Shown: piece by piece, positions 33,715-42,934 of the stretch
How positions within the stretch are numbered: the stretch's first letter is position 1
How the letters are laid out: each line of letters opens with the position of its first letter
Source of the DNA: Deltaproteobacteria bacterium
Lineage (GTDB): Bacteria > Desulfobacterota > Binatia > Binatales > Binataceae
Assembly (NCBI GenBank): GCA_021794015.1
Contig: JAJYRQ010000005.1
Coordinates: 1-64,000, forward strand
Direction: 5' to 3'
DNA length: 64,000 nucleotides
Translations under genes and position numbers: made by a program
Notes under the pieces: model-generated
Told to the model about the DNA's origin: nothing
Database searches by the model: none
Seen by the model: the letters and a program-made list of their open reading frames with translations, nothing else

Positions 33715-36423
33715 ATGAGCAAAAACAGTTTCGGAGCGCTTTCCGAGTTCCGGGTCGAAGACCGCAGCTACCGATTCTTTCGCCTCGGCGCGCTTGCGCG
33801 GGCGGGAGTGTCGCTTGAGCGGCTGCCCTTCTCGGTGAAGGTGATGCTGGAGAATCTTTTGCGGCGCGAGGACGGCCAGCTCGTCAGCCCCGAACAGGTG
33901 GAAGCCCTGGCGCGCTGGGACGGAACCGCCCATCGGGAAATCTCCTTCCTGCCGGCGCGCGTACTGCTCCAGGACTTCACCGGCGTGCCGGTGGTGGCCG
34001 ACCTTGCCGCGGTGCGCGAAGCGATCGCCCGGCTGGGCGGAAAACCGGCACAGATAAACCCGACGCTGCCGACCGACCTGGTGATCGATCACTCGGTACA
34101 GGTCGACGTTTTCGGCAGCGCCGAGGCCTTTGCCCGCAACGCGGAGCTGGAATTTGTCCGCAACCGCGAACGCTACCTGTTTTTGCGCTGGGGCCAGGCG
34201 ACGTTCGCCAACTTCCGGGTCGTGCCGCCCGACACCGGCATCGTGCACCAGGTCAATCTCGAATACCTGGCCCGGGTCGTATGGGCCGACCAAAACGGCC
34301 TTACCTACCCCGACACGGTGCTGGGAACCGACTCGCACACCACGATGGTCAACGGCTTGGGCGTGGTCGGCTGGGGCGTGGGCGGAATCGAGGCCGAGGT
34401 GGCGATGCTCGGCCGGTCGGTTCCGATGCTGATGCCGGCGGTGGTGGGCGTCAAGCTGACCGGGGCGCCGGCGCCGGGCACCACCGCGACCGACCTGGTG
34501 CTGACGATAACCGAGCGACTTCGCAAGCATGGCGTGGTGGGCAAGTTTGTCGAGTTTTTCGGCGACGGGCTCTCCTCGCTAAGCGTTGCCGACCGCGCAA
34601 CCTTGGGCAACATGGCGCCGGAGTACGGCGCGACAATCGGCTTTTTCCCGGTCGACGACAAGACGCTTGATTACTTGCGGCTAACCGGCCGTCCCGAGCA
34701 TCAGGTGCGCCTGGTCGAGGCCTACTGCAAGGAGCAAGGGCTTTTTCGGCGCGAGGGACAGGCCGAGCCGCTCTTTTCCGAGCGGCTCGAACTGGACCTT
34801 GGCTCGCTCAAGCCGAGTCTGGCCGGACCGCGAAGGCCGCAGGACCGGGTTCCGCTGGCAGAAGTCTCGGCCGCGTTTGCCCGCGAGCTGGCGCGCGACC
34901 TCGCCGAGCGCGGAGCCGGCGGCGCCGGGTCTTCCAACGCTTCGGCTTTGCCGGCGGCGCTTGCCCGCAAAGAGACGGCGCAGCTCGGCTCGGGGCGCTA
35001 TGAGATCGGCCACGGCGTGGTCGCAATCGCCGCGATAACGAGCTGCACGAATACTTCCAACCCTTCGGTGATGGTCGGCGCCGGGTTGCTGGCCAAGAAG
35101 GCGGTCGCGCGCGGCCTGCGCTCCCGTCCCTGGGTCAAGACCAGCCTGGCGCCGGGCTCGAAGGCCGTCACCTCGTACCTGCGAAAGGCGGGGCTGCTGG
35201 AGGCACTGGAAACGCTCGGGTTCAACCTGGTCGGCTACGGATGCACCACCTGTATCGGCAACAGCGGCCCGCTGCCCGAGCCGGTGGCCGAAGCAATCAG
35301 GCGGGGCAACCTGGTCGCCTGTGCGGTGCTGAGCGGCAACCGCAACTTCGAGGGACGCATCCATCCGCTGACCCGCTTCAACTACCTGGCCTCGCCGCCG
35401 CTGGTGGTAGCCTACGCGCTGGCCGGGAGGATCGATATCGACCTCGAGCGCGAGCCGCTTGGAACCGACCGGCAGGGCAAACCAGTCTACCTGCGTGAGC
35501 TATGGCCGGCGGCCGAGGAAATCCAGGCCGCGGTTGCGGCTTCGGTGAACGCGGCGATTTTCGCAAAGGAGTACCAGGGCGTCTTCGAGGGCGACTCGCG
35601 CTGGCGCTCGCTGGCCGTGCCTGAGGGCGAGTTGTTCGCCTGGGAGGCGCAGTCAACCTACGTCAAGGCGCCGCCGTTTGTCGAAGAGGTCAGCGCCCCG
35701 GTGCCGCCGCTTGGCGAAATCGCCGGCGCGCGGGTGCTGGCGATGCTGGGCGACAGCGTGACCACCGATCACATCTCGCCTGCCGGCTCGATCGCGGCCG
35801 AGAGTCCGGCCGGCCGCTACCTCGTCGCGCGCGGCGTCAAGCCGGCGGATTTCAACTCCTACGGCGCCCGGCGCGGCAATCACGAGGTGATGGTGCGCGG
35901 CACGTACGCCAATATCCGGCTGAAGAACCTGCTGGTGGCCGGGACCGAGGGCGGACTTACCGTTCATCTTCCCGACGGCGAGCGGATGACCATCTTTGAA
36001 GCATCCGAGCGCTACCGCGCCGAAGGGGTGCCGCTTCTGGTGATTGCCGGCAAGGAGTACGGTTCCGGTTCCTCACGCGACTGGGCGGCCAAGGGGCCGC
36101 GCCTGCTCGGGGTGCGCGCCGTGATTGCCGAAAGCTTCGAGCGTATCCATCGCAGCAACCTGGTCGGGATGGGCATCCTGCCGCTTGAGTTTATCGAGGG
36201 CACGAGCGCGCGAAGCCTGGGCCTGACCGGCAAAGAGCTCTATTCGATCGTTGGGCTGGCGGCGGGGCTTTCTCCCGGCGCCCGGCTCAAGGTGCGCGCC
36301 GAGGAGAACCTCCGCGTCGTTGAGTTCGAGGCGCGCGCCCGGGTCGACACGGCCGAGGAAGTGGAATATATGCGCCACGGCGGTATTTTGCCCTACGTTG
36401 TGCGGACCGCGCTGGCGCGCTAA
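33715..36423 (+). CDS. acnA: Aconitate hydratase (AcnA)
   Basis: The 902-residue enzyme is the right length for AcnA (E. coli 891). The [4Fe-4S] ligands are present as C444 (ITSCTNTSNPS), C510 and C513 (GYGCTTCIGNSGPL). The swivel domain with GDSVTTDHISPAGSI and GSGSSRDWAAKGP is complete. It interconverts citrate and isocitrate in the TCA and glyoxylate cycles. The ATG at 33715 starts the standard SFGALSEFRVEDRSYRFF N-terminus. It stands alone downstream of lhr with a 93-bp gap. Confidence 0.97.
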   Translation: MSKNSFGALSEFRVEDRSYRFFRLGALARAGVSLERLPFSVKVMLENLLRREDGQLVSPEQVEALARWDGTAHREISFLPARVLLQDFTGVPVVADLAAVREAIARLGGKPAQINPTLPTDLVIDHSVQVDVFGSAEAFARNAELEFVRNRERYLFLRWGQATFANFRVVPPDTGIVHQVNLEYLARVVWADQNGLTYPDTVLGTDSHTTMVNGLGVVGWGVGGIEAEVAMLGRSVPMLMPAVVGVKLTGAPAPGTTATDLVLTITERLRKHGVVGKFVEFFGDGLSSLSVADRATLGNMAPEYGATIGFFPVDDKTLDYLRLTGRPEHQVRLVEAYCKEQGLFRREGQAEPLFSERLELDLGSLKPSLAGPRRPQDRVPLAEVSAAFARELARDLAERGAGGAGSSNASALPAALARKETAQLGSGRYEIGHGVVAIAAITSCTNTSNPSVMVGAGLLAKKAVARGLRSRPWVKTSLAPGSKAVTSYLRKAGLLEALETLGFNLVGYGCTTCIGNSGPLPEPVAEAIRRGNLVACAVLSGNRNFEGRIHPLTRFNYLASPPLVVAYALAGRIDIDLEREPLGTDRQGKPVYLRELWPAAEEIQAAVAASVNAAIFAKEYQGVFEGDSRWRSLAVPEGELFAWEAQSTYVKAPPFVEEVSAPVPPLGEIAGARVLAMLGDSVTTDHISPAGSIAAESPAGRYLVARGVKPADFNSYGARRGNHEVMVRGTYANIRLKNLLVAGTEGGLTVHLPDGERMTIFEASERYRAEGVPLLVIAGKEYGSGSSRDWAAKGPRLLGVRAVIAESFERIHRSNLVGMGILPLEFIEGTSARSLGLTGKELYSIVGLAAGLSPGARLKVRAEENLRVVEFEARARVDTAEEVEYMRHGGILPYVVRTALAR

Positions 36424-36475
36424 GCGGCCGGCCTCCTATGCGCCACACAGCTTTTCGGGTGGGATAGGCGGCAAG

Positions 36476-36831
36476 ATGCCGGCGCGGGGATTCTACGACA
36501 CCGTTAAGCAGGCGATCCAGCACGAACTCGGCCCCCGCGGTAAGGAATCTCAGGAAGAAATCACCGGGCTTCGCGGCGAGATGCGCCAGCTCGAAAAGCG
36601 CCTGGAAGAGGGGCTCTCCTCTCCGCGCAATGAGCTTCACCCCGAGATTCAGCCTTCCGCAGCGGGCTCGACACTAAGATCGACTCTCTACGCGCCGAAC
36701 TGAAGGCTAAAATCCAGGGCCTGCGCACGGAGCTGTCCTACACCAACAAGCGGATCGACGACGCGCTCAATATCCGCGAGCGGCTTATCGCCCTGGAAGC
36801 CGGAGTCGGCATCCCGCCTCTCGGCAACTGA
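36476..36831 (+). pseudogene. Coiled-coil protein gene with one apparent frameshift
   Basis: ATG 36476 opens a frame with a short basic start and a charged coiled coil (EITGLRGEMRQLEKRLEEGL). From about 36650 the heptad pattern continues in the next frame (KIDSLRAELKAKIQGLRTEL, then TNKRIDDALNIRERLIALEA) to a TGA at 36829. Restoring one base near 36645-36660 gives a single protein of about 118 residues. The function is unknown. It could be a real loss-of-function indel or an assembly error; the continuous coiled coil across the break argues that the intact gene existed recently. Confidence 0.6.
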
Positions 36832-36847
36832 GCGCTTGCCCGCGCAG

Positions 36848-37924
36848 CTAGTCGGCGGGCATCGCGGGCAGCGTCAGCGGCGCGCCGGTCTTCTTGCGCG
36901 CGTAGCGCGCCAGCACGCGCAGCAGCGAAGGACTGACCTCGTCAACCGCCTGGGCGCGAAAGCCCAGGCTCTCGCTGCCCCCAAGGCGCATCGTGGCCAG
37001 CATCGAAAGCCTCAGCATCGCGGCCAGACCCTGGTAAAACCGCAGCCGCTCCAGCTCCAGCCCGGCCAGGGCGTGGTAAAGCGGCAGATACAGCGCGGTG
37101 AACAGCCGGCGTAGTGAGTTGCCCGCCGCGTTGTCCCGCATCCAGCGCGGGCTCTCGAACACCGAGGTCGCCAGGATGACCGAACTCATCGCCGCGTCAA
37201 AGTGCCGGTCGCCCAGGTCGGCGTTGCACCAGTCGATAACGCCGGTCACGCTGAGCCCGCGCACGATAACGTTGCGCGGATGGTAGTCGAGGTGAACCGG
37301 CACGGCCGCTGCAGCGCGGAACTTCGGCGCCCGCTCGGAGAGCGCGGCCAGCGCCTCGCGCATTCCGGAAAGCGCCCCGCTCTCGATCCGCTCGGCCAGC
37401 GTTGCGAGCGCCCGCTCGATGAGCGGCATGCTGGCCGGCAGCCTGGGACTGACCACGAAGCCGCATCCGGGACCTTGCGCGATCGCCTCGGGAGCGAGCC
37501 GATGCAGCCGCGCCTGAGCGCGAACGAAGGCCAAAAAGGCCAGGCTGAAGGTCTTGAAGGCCAGCGGAAAATTGTCGGTCCTGAAAAGCGGACCGCCCTG
37601 AAGCCGCTCCATCACCATGAACGGCGCGCCCAGAGGCGCCGGATCGGTCTCGACCAGGTAGGGCGCGGGCACGGCAAAGCGCGCGCTCTTAAGCCGTTCG
37701 ATCACGCTAAACTCGCGCGCCGCCTTCAGCACCGCCCCGCCGCCCCGGTAAAAACGCAAAATCAGCGGACGGCACGCCGCGCTGGAAGGAAGCCGCACCG
37801 ACGCCGAACGGGTCGCAAACTCGAAAATGATCGTCTCCCAGCCCTCGGCCAAAAGCCTTAGCCGCTCCAGCGCCGAGCCCAGGTACGGCGCCAGAAGCTG
37901 GGCAATCCTTTCAGTTTCCCCCAT
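36848..37924 (-). CDS. Aminoglycoside phosphotransferase (APH)-family kinase
   Basis: The protein of about 358 residues has the APH/choline-kinase fold. ILRFYRGGG, with the following lysine, may serve nucleotide binding. VHLDYHPRNVIV is the Brenner motif with catalytic aspartate and asparagine, and VIDWCNADLGD is the DFG-equivalent metal-binding aspartate. Family members phosphorylate antibiotics, choline, homoserine, fructosamine or unknown small molecules; the substrate here cannot be assigned. ATG 37924 is chosen over a TTG three codons upstream. An inverted-repeat operator lies 70-95 bp upstream. Confidence 0.85.
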   Translation of the reverse strand: MGETERIAQLLAPYLGSALERLRLLAEGWETIIFEFATRSASVRLPSSAACRPLILRFYRGGGAVLKAAREFSVIERLKSARFAVPAPYLVETDPAPLGAPFMVMERLQGGPLFRTDNFPLAFKTFSLAFLAFVRAQARLHRLAPEAIAQGPGCGFVVSPRLPASMPLIERALATLAERIESGALSGMREALAALSERAPKFRAAAAVPVHLDYHPRNVIVRGLSVTGVIDWCNADLGDRHFDAAMSSVILATSVFESPRWMRDNAAGNSLRRLFTALYLPLYHALAGLELERLRFYQGLAAMLRLSMLATMRLGGSESLGFRAQAVDEVSPSLLRVLARYARKKTGAPLTLPAMPAD

Positions 37925-37993
37925 GGCACTCAAACCCGGCCCGGGCTTGGCCCGGACAGGCCAAGCCCGTTAGCCAACCGCGGCTGACATGGA

Positions 37994-38019
37994 TGTCACT
38001 GACAGCGGTGTCAGCGACA
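37994..38019. promoter_or_regulatory. Double TGTCA inverted repeat upstream of the APH-like gene
   Basis: TGTCACTGACA (37994-38004) is itself a 5+1+5 palindrome. It is followed after GCGG by TGTCAGCGACA, which pairs with it in 10 of 11 positions. The site lies in the 186-bp gap upstream of the kinase gene and resembles TetR- or LacI-type operators. No matching regulator is next to it. Confidence 0.5.
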
Positions 38020-38110
38020 ACTCCTCACTGATAGGGCCGGAACCGGCGGCGAGTCAAGGGTTTGCCGGGAGGCCGGACCGACGGCGCGCCGGGCGCGACT
38101 TACGCTGCGG

Positions 38111-38851
38111 TCAACAAAGGCCCGGACCGGAGCATACTGCGATTGACGGTGCTCCGGTCTTTTCCTGGTAAAGCGTACCGTCGGCGTAGGCGTCGACCTG
38201 AAGCGGGCCGAATAAAAGGACGTAAATGCCGACGTTTTGTTCGTCTACCGTGGCGGCCACTGTCTTCGTGCCTGGTTTGGAATAAAGCAGCAGCGCCGGC
38301 ACCCGCGCTTCCACCACGTAACCGCCAGCGGTGGGGTTGGCAGTCTCCAACAGGGCGTCGAAGATCTGGAGCGAAGGCGCGTTCACGTAAAAGCGAACGT
38401 CCGGGCTTGCCGGCGGCGAAAGTTCGCTAATCACGCCCGAGGCGGCGCCGACCGTGCCGTAGGGCTGGCTGGTCGAGGAGACCTGGGAGATGACCAAGGC
38501 CGGCGCGACCTGGACGCTGAGCGTCGCGTTGTCGTTGCTAAGCTTGGTTGCCACGATCTGGCCCGGGTTGCTGCTGTTGGCAATCGCGACCTCAAGCGGG
38601 ACTGTGCCGCGGACGTCCCACGAGCCCCAGGCGTCGCTGAGCGTGGCGCGAAACGGCGTGCCCGGCGTGCCGGTTACCCAGAACTCAAGCTGCGGCTGGG
38701 TAAACTTGGCGTTGCCCGGCATCTGTGGGTCGAACTCGCCAAAGGCGCTGCCGCACGCGCCAAACGCGAGCGCCGCGGCAACGGAGAGCAGCCAAACCCC
38801 CGCGATCGCTGTGTGCCCGGCAAGCTTGCCGTACCCTTGCCGCCGCCTCAT
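38111..38851 (-). CDS. Secreted or lipoprotein-like protein of unknown function
   Basis: ATG 38851 has a strong AGGAGA ribosome site eight bases upstream. The 246-residue product has a basic start, a hydrophobic segment (IAGVWLLSVAAALAFGAC) and a cysteine in a loose lipobox context, then a beta-rich domain (FRATLSDAWGSWDVRGTVPL). Export to the periplasm or outer membrane is likely. The C-terminus has two further cysteines. I recognise no family. Confidence 0.7.
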   Translation of the reverse strand: MRRRQGYGKLAGHTAIAGVWLLSVAAALAFGACGSAFGEFDPQMPGNAKFTQPQLEFWVTGTPGTPFRATLSDAWGSWDVRGTVPLEVAIANSSNPGQIVATKLSNDNATLSVQVAPALVISQVSSTSQPYGTVGAASGVISELSPPASPDVRFYVNAPSLQIFDALLETANPTAGGYVVEARVPALLLYSKPGTKTVAATVDEQNVGIYVLLFGPLQVDAYADGTLYQEKTGAPSIAVCSGPGLC

Positions 38852-38987
38852 GGGAACTTCTCCTGACAGCATCCTTCCAAGGCGCGGCCTCAAAGCGCCG
38901 CCCGCGCCGCTTAAGTCTCGCAGAACTCCCGCAAACGGCGCAAGCCTCGGCTCGGCCGACGGCGCGCCGGCCAAGCCGAACGGGTGG

Positions 38988-39353
38988 TCATGAGCCGGCC
39001 GGCTTTGCCGCAGCGAGCAGCTCTCCCAGGCGGGCGCTGAACTCGCTGCGGGATAGAGTCTGCTCGAAGCCCGCCTCGCGCGCCTGGCGCAGGGCCTTCA
39101 AGTCGACGTGCGAGGCAAAACCGCAAAGCCGCGCCGGCGAAAAGGCCGTCCTGAGCGCCTGCACCGTCTCGGCGGCGGGAAAGGCCGAGTCGGAAAGATC
39201 GGCTACCACCAGCGTGGGTCGAAGCTTGGCGCACTGCCGGGCGGCCGCCTCCACGGTCGAAGCGTAAGCGACCGCAACACCCAGCTTTTCGGCCGCAGCG
39301 TCGATCTTCGCCCGGAACAGCAAATCGCGCACCAAGGCAACGACCTGGATCAT
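38988..39353 (-). CDS. Stand-alone receiver-like (CheY-fold) protein
   Basis: The 121-residue protein alternates strands and helices like a response-regulator receiver: an opening VVALVRDLLF, a central TLVVADLSD strand with the likely phospho-acceptor-position aspartate, and a C-terminal lysine-poor half ending LGELLAAAKPAGS. The usual acidic pair at the N-terminus is not clear, so it may not be phosphorylated. No kinase or output domain is attached. It lies between the lipoprotein and thiO genes, 61 bp downstream of thiO, in the same direction. Confidence 0.7.
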   Translation of the reverse strand: MIQVVALVRDLLFRAKIDAAAEKLGVAVAYASTVEAAARQCAKLRPTLVVADLSDSAFPAAETVQALRTAFSPARLCGFASHVDLKALRQAREAGFEQTLSRSEFSARLGELLAAAKPAGS

Positions 39354-39414
39354 CGCTCACCCTCGCCAGCCTTGCCCGCCTCCACGGCCGACCGCACCAT
39401 TGCGCTGCACCCCC

Positions 39415-40545
39415 CTACGGCTTCGGGCGCGAATTCCCGGCCAAGCGCCCAGGCGCAAACGGCGTCAAATCGACCGCCGGCTTGCGCCCTAGCACCAAGT
39501 CGGCAACCAGCTCGCCGGTAAGCGCCGAGAGCAATATGCCGCTGCGAAAATGACCCGCGGCATAGAAAAGACCCGGCAGCTTGGGCGAGGGACCGATAAC
39601 CGGCAGCAGGTCGGGCGGAGCCGGCCGCAGGCCGGCCCAGATTTCCGCCACGGACAGACCGCTCATGCCGGGAAACAGCATATCCATCCCGGTTGCAATC
39701 CGCTTTAGCCCGGCCAGCGTAACGCTTTTGTCGAAACCGGCGCGCTCCATCGTCGAGCCGGCCAGGATTCGCCCGTCGCGGCGCGGGACGGCGTAGCCGT
39801 GCTCCGAGAAAACGGCCATCGGCAGCGTTCCCGGCTGCGCGCCGAAGCATACGATCTGACCCCGCACCGGTTCGGTTCTCACGCCGTCGGCCTCGATACC
39901 GCCCAGGCCTCCGGCCCAGGCGCCGGCGGCGTTGACCACGACGTCGCAGGGATACGACGAGCCGTCGACGAGCTCGAGCGCCGAGACCGCGGCCGCGCCG
40001 GTAATCACGCGGGCAACGCGCGCGCCTTCATGCAGCAGCACGCCGGCCTTGGCGGCGGCGCCGGCGTATGCCTGCACGAGCTTTCGGTTTTCCAGCCGAT
40101 GGTTGGTCGGCAGATAAAGGGCATACAGCACCTGCTCGGAAAGTTGCGGCACCAGGCCAAGCGCCTGGCGCGTGGTCAACTCCTCGACCGCGGCACCGGC
40201 CTGGCTCTGCCAGCGGGCCCGAGCCTCAAGCTTGACGCGCTCCTCTTCGCTTAAGGCGACGTAGATGATTCCCTCGCGGTCGTACTCCGGGTCAACGCCG
40301 CTCTCGGCGATCAGCCGCTCGACAAGCCCGTCAAAGCACTGCTTGGCTTGCAGGCACAATTCGAACATCGGACCCGGTTCATGGGCTTCGGCCTGGGGCG
40401 CCAGCATCCCGGCGGCCGCCCACGAGGCTTCGCGGCCGATTCGTCCCTGCTCGAACAACTCGACGCGAACGCTTGAGCTGCGAGCGGCCAGCCGCCAGGC
40501 AACCGCCGCGCCAATCACGCCGCCTCCAATGATCGCAACTTTCAC
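39415..40545 (-). CDS. thiO: Glycine oxidase ThiO
   Basis: GTG 40545 with GGGAG upstream gives a 376-residue FAD enzyme starting VKVAIIGGGVIGAAVAW, the DAO-family dinucleotide motif. It also shows GREASWAAAGMLAPQAEA, characteristic of ThiO, and the C-terminal AEIWAGLRPAPPDLLPVIG and AAGHFRSGILL blocks. It oxidises glycine to the imine needed for the thiazole ring of thiamine. Other thi genes are not seen in the window. Confidence 0.92.
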   Translation of the reverse strand: MKVAIIGGGVIGAAVAWRLAARSSSVRVELFEQGRIGREASWAAAGMLAPQAEAHEPGPMFELCLQAKQCFDGLVERLIAESGVDPEYDREGIIYVALSEEERVKLEARARWQSQAGAAVEELTTRQALGLVPQLSEQVLYALYLPTNHRLENRKLVQAYAGAAAKAGVLLHEGARVARVITGAAAVSALELVDGSSYPCDVVVNAAGAWAGGLGGIEADGVRTEPVRGQIVCFGAQPGTLPMAVFSEHGYAVPRRDGRILAGSTMERAGFDKSVTLAGLKRIATGMDMLFPGMSGLSVAEIWAGLRPAPPDLLPVIGPSPKLPGLFYAAGHFRSGILLSALTGELVADLVLGRKPAVDLTPFAPGRLAGNSRPKP

Positions 40546-40678
40546 GGTACGACTCCCGGGCCGGAAATCCGATGCGCCGCGCCCGCGGATGGGGGCGGGC
40601 ATCTGTCTCAAGCTTAGCGCCGGCGCGCCGGTTGCGAAACGACGCTGCCAAGCGATCGCGTTGAGGCAGATCGGCGCG

Positions 40679-42199
40679 CTAACGGCGGCCGCGCTGCTCG
40701 GCAACGAGCAGGCGCCCCCAGCGAGCAACGATGCGCGGGTAGCGCGCGCGCAGCGCGGCGTACTCCTTGTCCGTGAGACCCCGCGCGGTAACGACCAGCA
40801 CGGGCCGGCCCTCAACGCTCTCGCCCGCCGTTACGCCCCTCACCTTGGCGCGGTTGCCGGCGTAGTAGCACACCACGTCTTCGGCAAAGGCCGGCGCCAC
40901 GGCAATCGTCTCTCCCGGCCCAACCGCGCGCGCGGCGGTCAGCGCTGCCGCCTGCCAGGCAAGACCGTGACGCTTGGCATAGTAGCCCCAGTCATGTCCC
41001 AGCGCCAGCAAAACGCTGACGCAAAGCGCAAGCCACGCATCCCGCCGCCGCGGCATCGCGCACACCCCAATCCCCGCCAGCACGTAAAACGGCACCAAGG
41101 ATGACACCGCGTAGCGCTCAACGAACATCGGACTTAGAAGGTACGACCCCGCCAGCAGAGCAAGCGGCGGAAACCACATCCAGAGGAGCAGCAACGCAAT
41201 GCCAGCGTTCGAGCGCCGCCACCAGGCAACAGCACCCCACAGCGCCAGCAGCGCCAGCACCGGAAAGGCGAAGCTACCCGCAGCCTTGCTGAAAAACGAA
41301 ACCGGCGCCCACAGCGCAGGCGGCTTGATCCACTGAAAGGCGCCGGATTGGAACCCAGCCAAAGTCAAACCAAAGAGCCAGCCAAGCGCCGGCAGACCCA
41401 GTACAAGGCCCAAGGCCAGGACCAGCATTGCCCGCAGCGACCGAGCTCGGGCCGCGCTGTTCACCGGCGCCGCCACCAAGAGCAGCGAGGCCCAGAAAAG
41501 CTCGGCCGCCACCGCCAGCAGCGACATCAGGTGGACCGCAGGCGCCAACACCGTAAAAACCACGACGGCAAGACCAGCCCCAAAACCGCCCCTGCGGTAG
41601 AGCCGAAGCAGCGCCCAGACCTGCAGCGTCAGGAGCAAAAGCGCAAGCGTGTACGTCCGGAGTTCGCGCGCATACTTGACCGGCGCCAGATTGACGGCGA
41701 AAAGAAGCGCCGAGACCGACGCCGCGTAATCGAGCGACAAGCCTGCTGGCATGCCGGGACCGGCGCACACCGACTCGTCGGGCGCGCGGCTAGCCGCGCC
41801 GACGGCAGCAAGGGCCGTTAGTTCGCGCACCAAGAGCCAGAGCAACGCGATGCAAAGCGTGCCGAGCAGCGCCGCCAGCGCGCGCATCCGGGCCAGCCCC
41901 TGGCCGAAAAGCGCGATCCAGCCGTGCAGCAGAAGATCGTTCGCCGCCAGGGTCCCCGGATCGCGCAGCGCCTGGCGGACAATCACCTCATGCCAGCTCG
42001 GCGCCGCCGCAGCGGCCCATGTGGCGCCCTCGTCCGCCGACATCCCGCGCGAGTTAAGCGCGGCAAGCCTGAGCGCTGCCCCCAGCATCAGGGCCAGACC
42101 AAGCAGCGCCAGCGCGTATCCTTTGCCCGACTGCGGGGTCGGCGCTCTCCCGGCCGGCGCCTGCGCCCGTTGGCTGGAGCGGAGACCTGCGGGAGCCAT
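40679..42199 (-). CDS. Glycosyltransferase family 39 (PMT_2-type) membrane protein
   Basis: The 506-residue protein has about ten to eleven hydrophobic helices. The acidic first loop, LNSRGMSADEGATW, occupies the position of the catalytic aspartate of ArnT/PMT-type glycosyltransferases. A second loop with HLMSLLAVAAELFW follows. Such enzymes move sugar from a polyprenyl-phosphate donor to lipids or proteins on the periplasmic side. It starts at ATG 42199, 73 bp from the DUF3501 stop, and may belong to the same transcript. The acceptor is unknown. Confidence 0.85.
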   Translation of the reverse strand: MAPAGLRSSQRAQAPAGRAPTPQSGKGYALALLGLALMLGAALRLAALNSRGMSADEGATWAAAAAPSWHEVIVRQALRDPGTLAANDLLLHGWIALFGQGLARMRALAALLGTLCIALLWLLVRELTALAAVGAASRAPDESVCAGPGMPAGLSLDYAASVSALLFAVNLAPVKYARELRTYTLALLLLTLQVWALLRLYRRGGFGAGLAVVVFTVLAPAVHLMSLLAVAAELFWASLLLVAAPVNSAARARSLRAMLVLALGLVLGLPALGWLFGLTLAGFQSGAFQWIKPPALWAPVSFFSKAAGSFAFPVLALLALWGAVAWWRRSNAGIALLLLWMWFPPLALLAGSYLLSPMFVERYAVSSLVPFYVLAGIGVCAMPRRRDAWLALCVSVLLALGHDWGYYAKRHGLAWQAAALTAARAVGPGETIAVAPAFAEDVVCYYAGNRAKVRGVTAGESVEGRPVLVVTARGLTDKEYAALRARYPRIVARWGRLLVAEQRGRR

Positions 42200-42272
42200 C
42201 GGCGGCCGTGGTTAAGGCTCGAGGCGTTTTCTTTGGCCGGGGCGCCCGGCCGCAAACGCTCGGTAGGCCTTG

Positions 42273-42860
42273 TTATTCTTCAGCCAGGTCATCGGCGAGC
42301 GCCCGGGCCATCTCCACGGGCAGCAGCGCTTGGGCCTGCAGCCTTGGATGGTTGATCTCGAAGCACAGCGCGCCCGTCCGGGCGAGTTCGAGCAGTTGCT
42401 GCGGGCTGATGCCGGCAAGCTCGAAGCGGACAAACTGGACCGAACTGACCCGCTCGGGAGACATCTGGCGCTCATCGAAGCGCGCCGGGAGCCGGCGCTG
42501 GCCGGCAACCAGCCAAAGGCTCTGCTCGATACCGATGAGCGAGCGCAAGGCGTGGTCGCGCTCGGCAGCGTCTTCGTACTCAATCAGCATGGTGGCCGAG
42601 AGCTCGCCCAGGCGGGGGACGAGTTCGTTGTAGGTATCGATTTCTTGCTGAACGGCGGCCGGGTCGTCGATCTTCTCGGCGCGCAGCATTTCGTGGACCT
42701 GGTACCAGACGGTGCGAGCGTTTTCAAACAGCAGGGTTACGTGGTCGCCGATCGGGAGCCGGCGCCGGTCTTTTTCGACCATGAAGAGCGGGCGCAGGCG
42801 CGCGCGCACGCGCTGGTAATCCGAGAGAGCGAGAATTTCGCCGCGGCTGATTGGCTTCAC
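42273..42860 (-). CDS. DUF3501 family protein
   Basis: From GTG 42860 (AAGGAG ten bases upstream) the 195-residue protein begins with KPISRGEILALSDYQRVR. It contains the FMVEKDRRRLPIGDHVTLLF segment and the helical NARTVWYQVHEMLRAEKI, characteristic of DUF3501. Its biochemical role is unknown, but it is repeatedly found beside rubrerythrin and CCG-type Fe-S proteins, as here. The longer overlapping frame to 43565 is a shadow of the upstream gene. Confidence 0.85.
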   Translation of the reverse strand: MKPISRGEILALSDYQRVRARLRPLFMVEKDRRRLPIGDHVTLLFENARTVWYQVHEMLRAEKIDDPAAVQQEIDTYNELVPRLGELSATMLIEYEDAAERDHALRSLIGIEQSLWLVAGQRRLPARFDERQMSPERVSSVQFVRFELAGISPQQLLELARTGALCFEINHPRLQAQALLPVEMARALADDLAEE

Positions 42861-42934
42861 CGCCGTGTAACTCCTTAATCCTGTCGGCGCGCGGCCCGGG
42901 AGTACGCCAGGGCTTGCGCGCCGGCTTATGAAGC

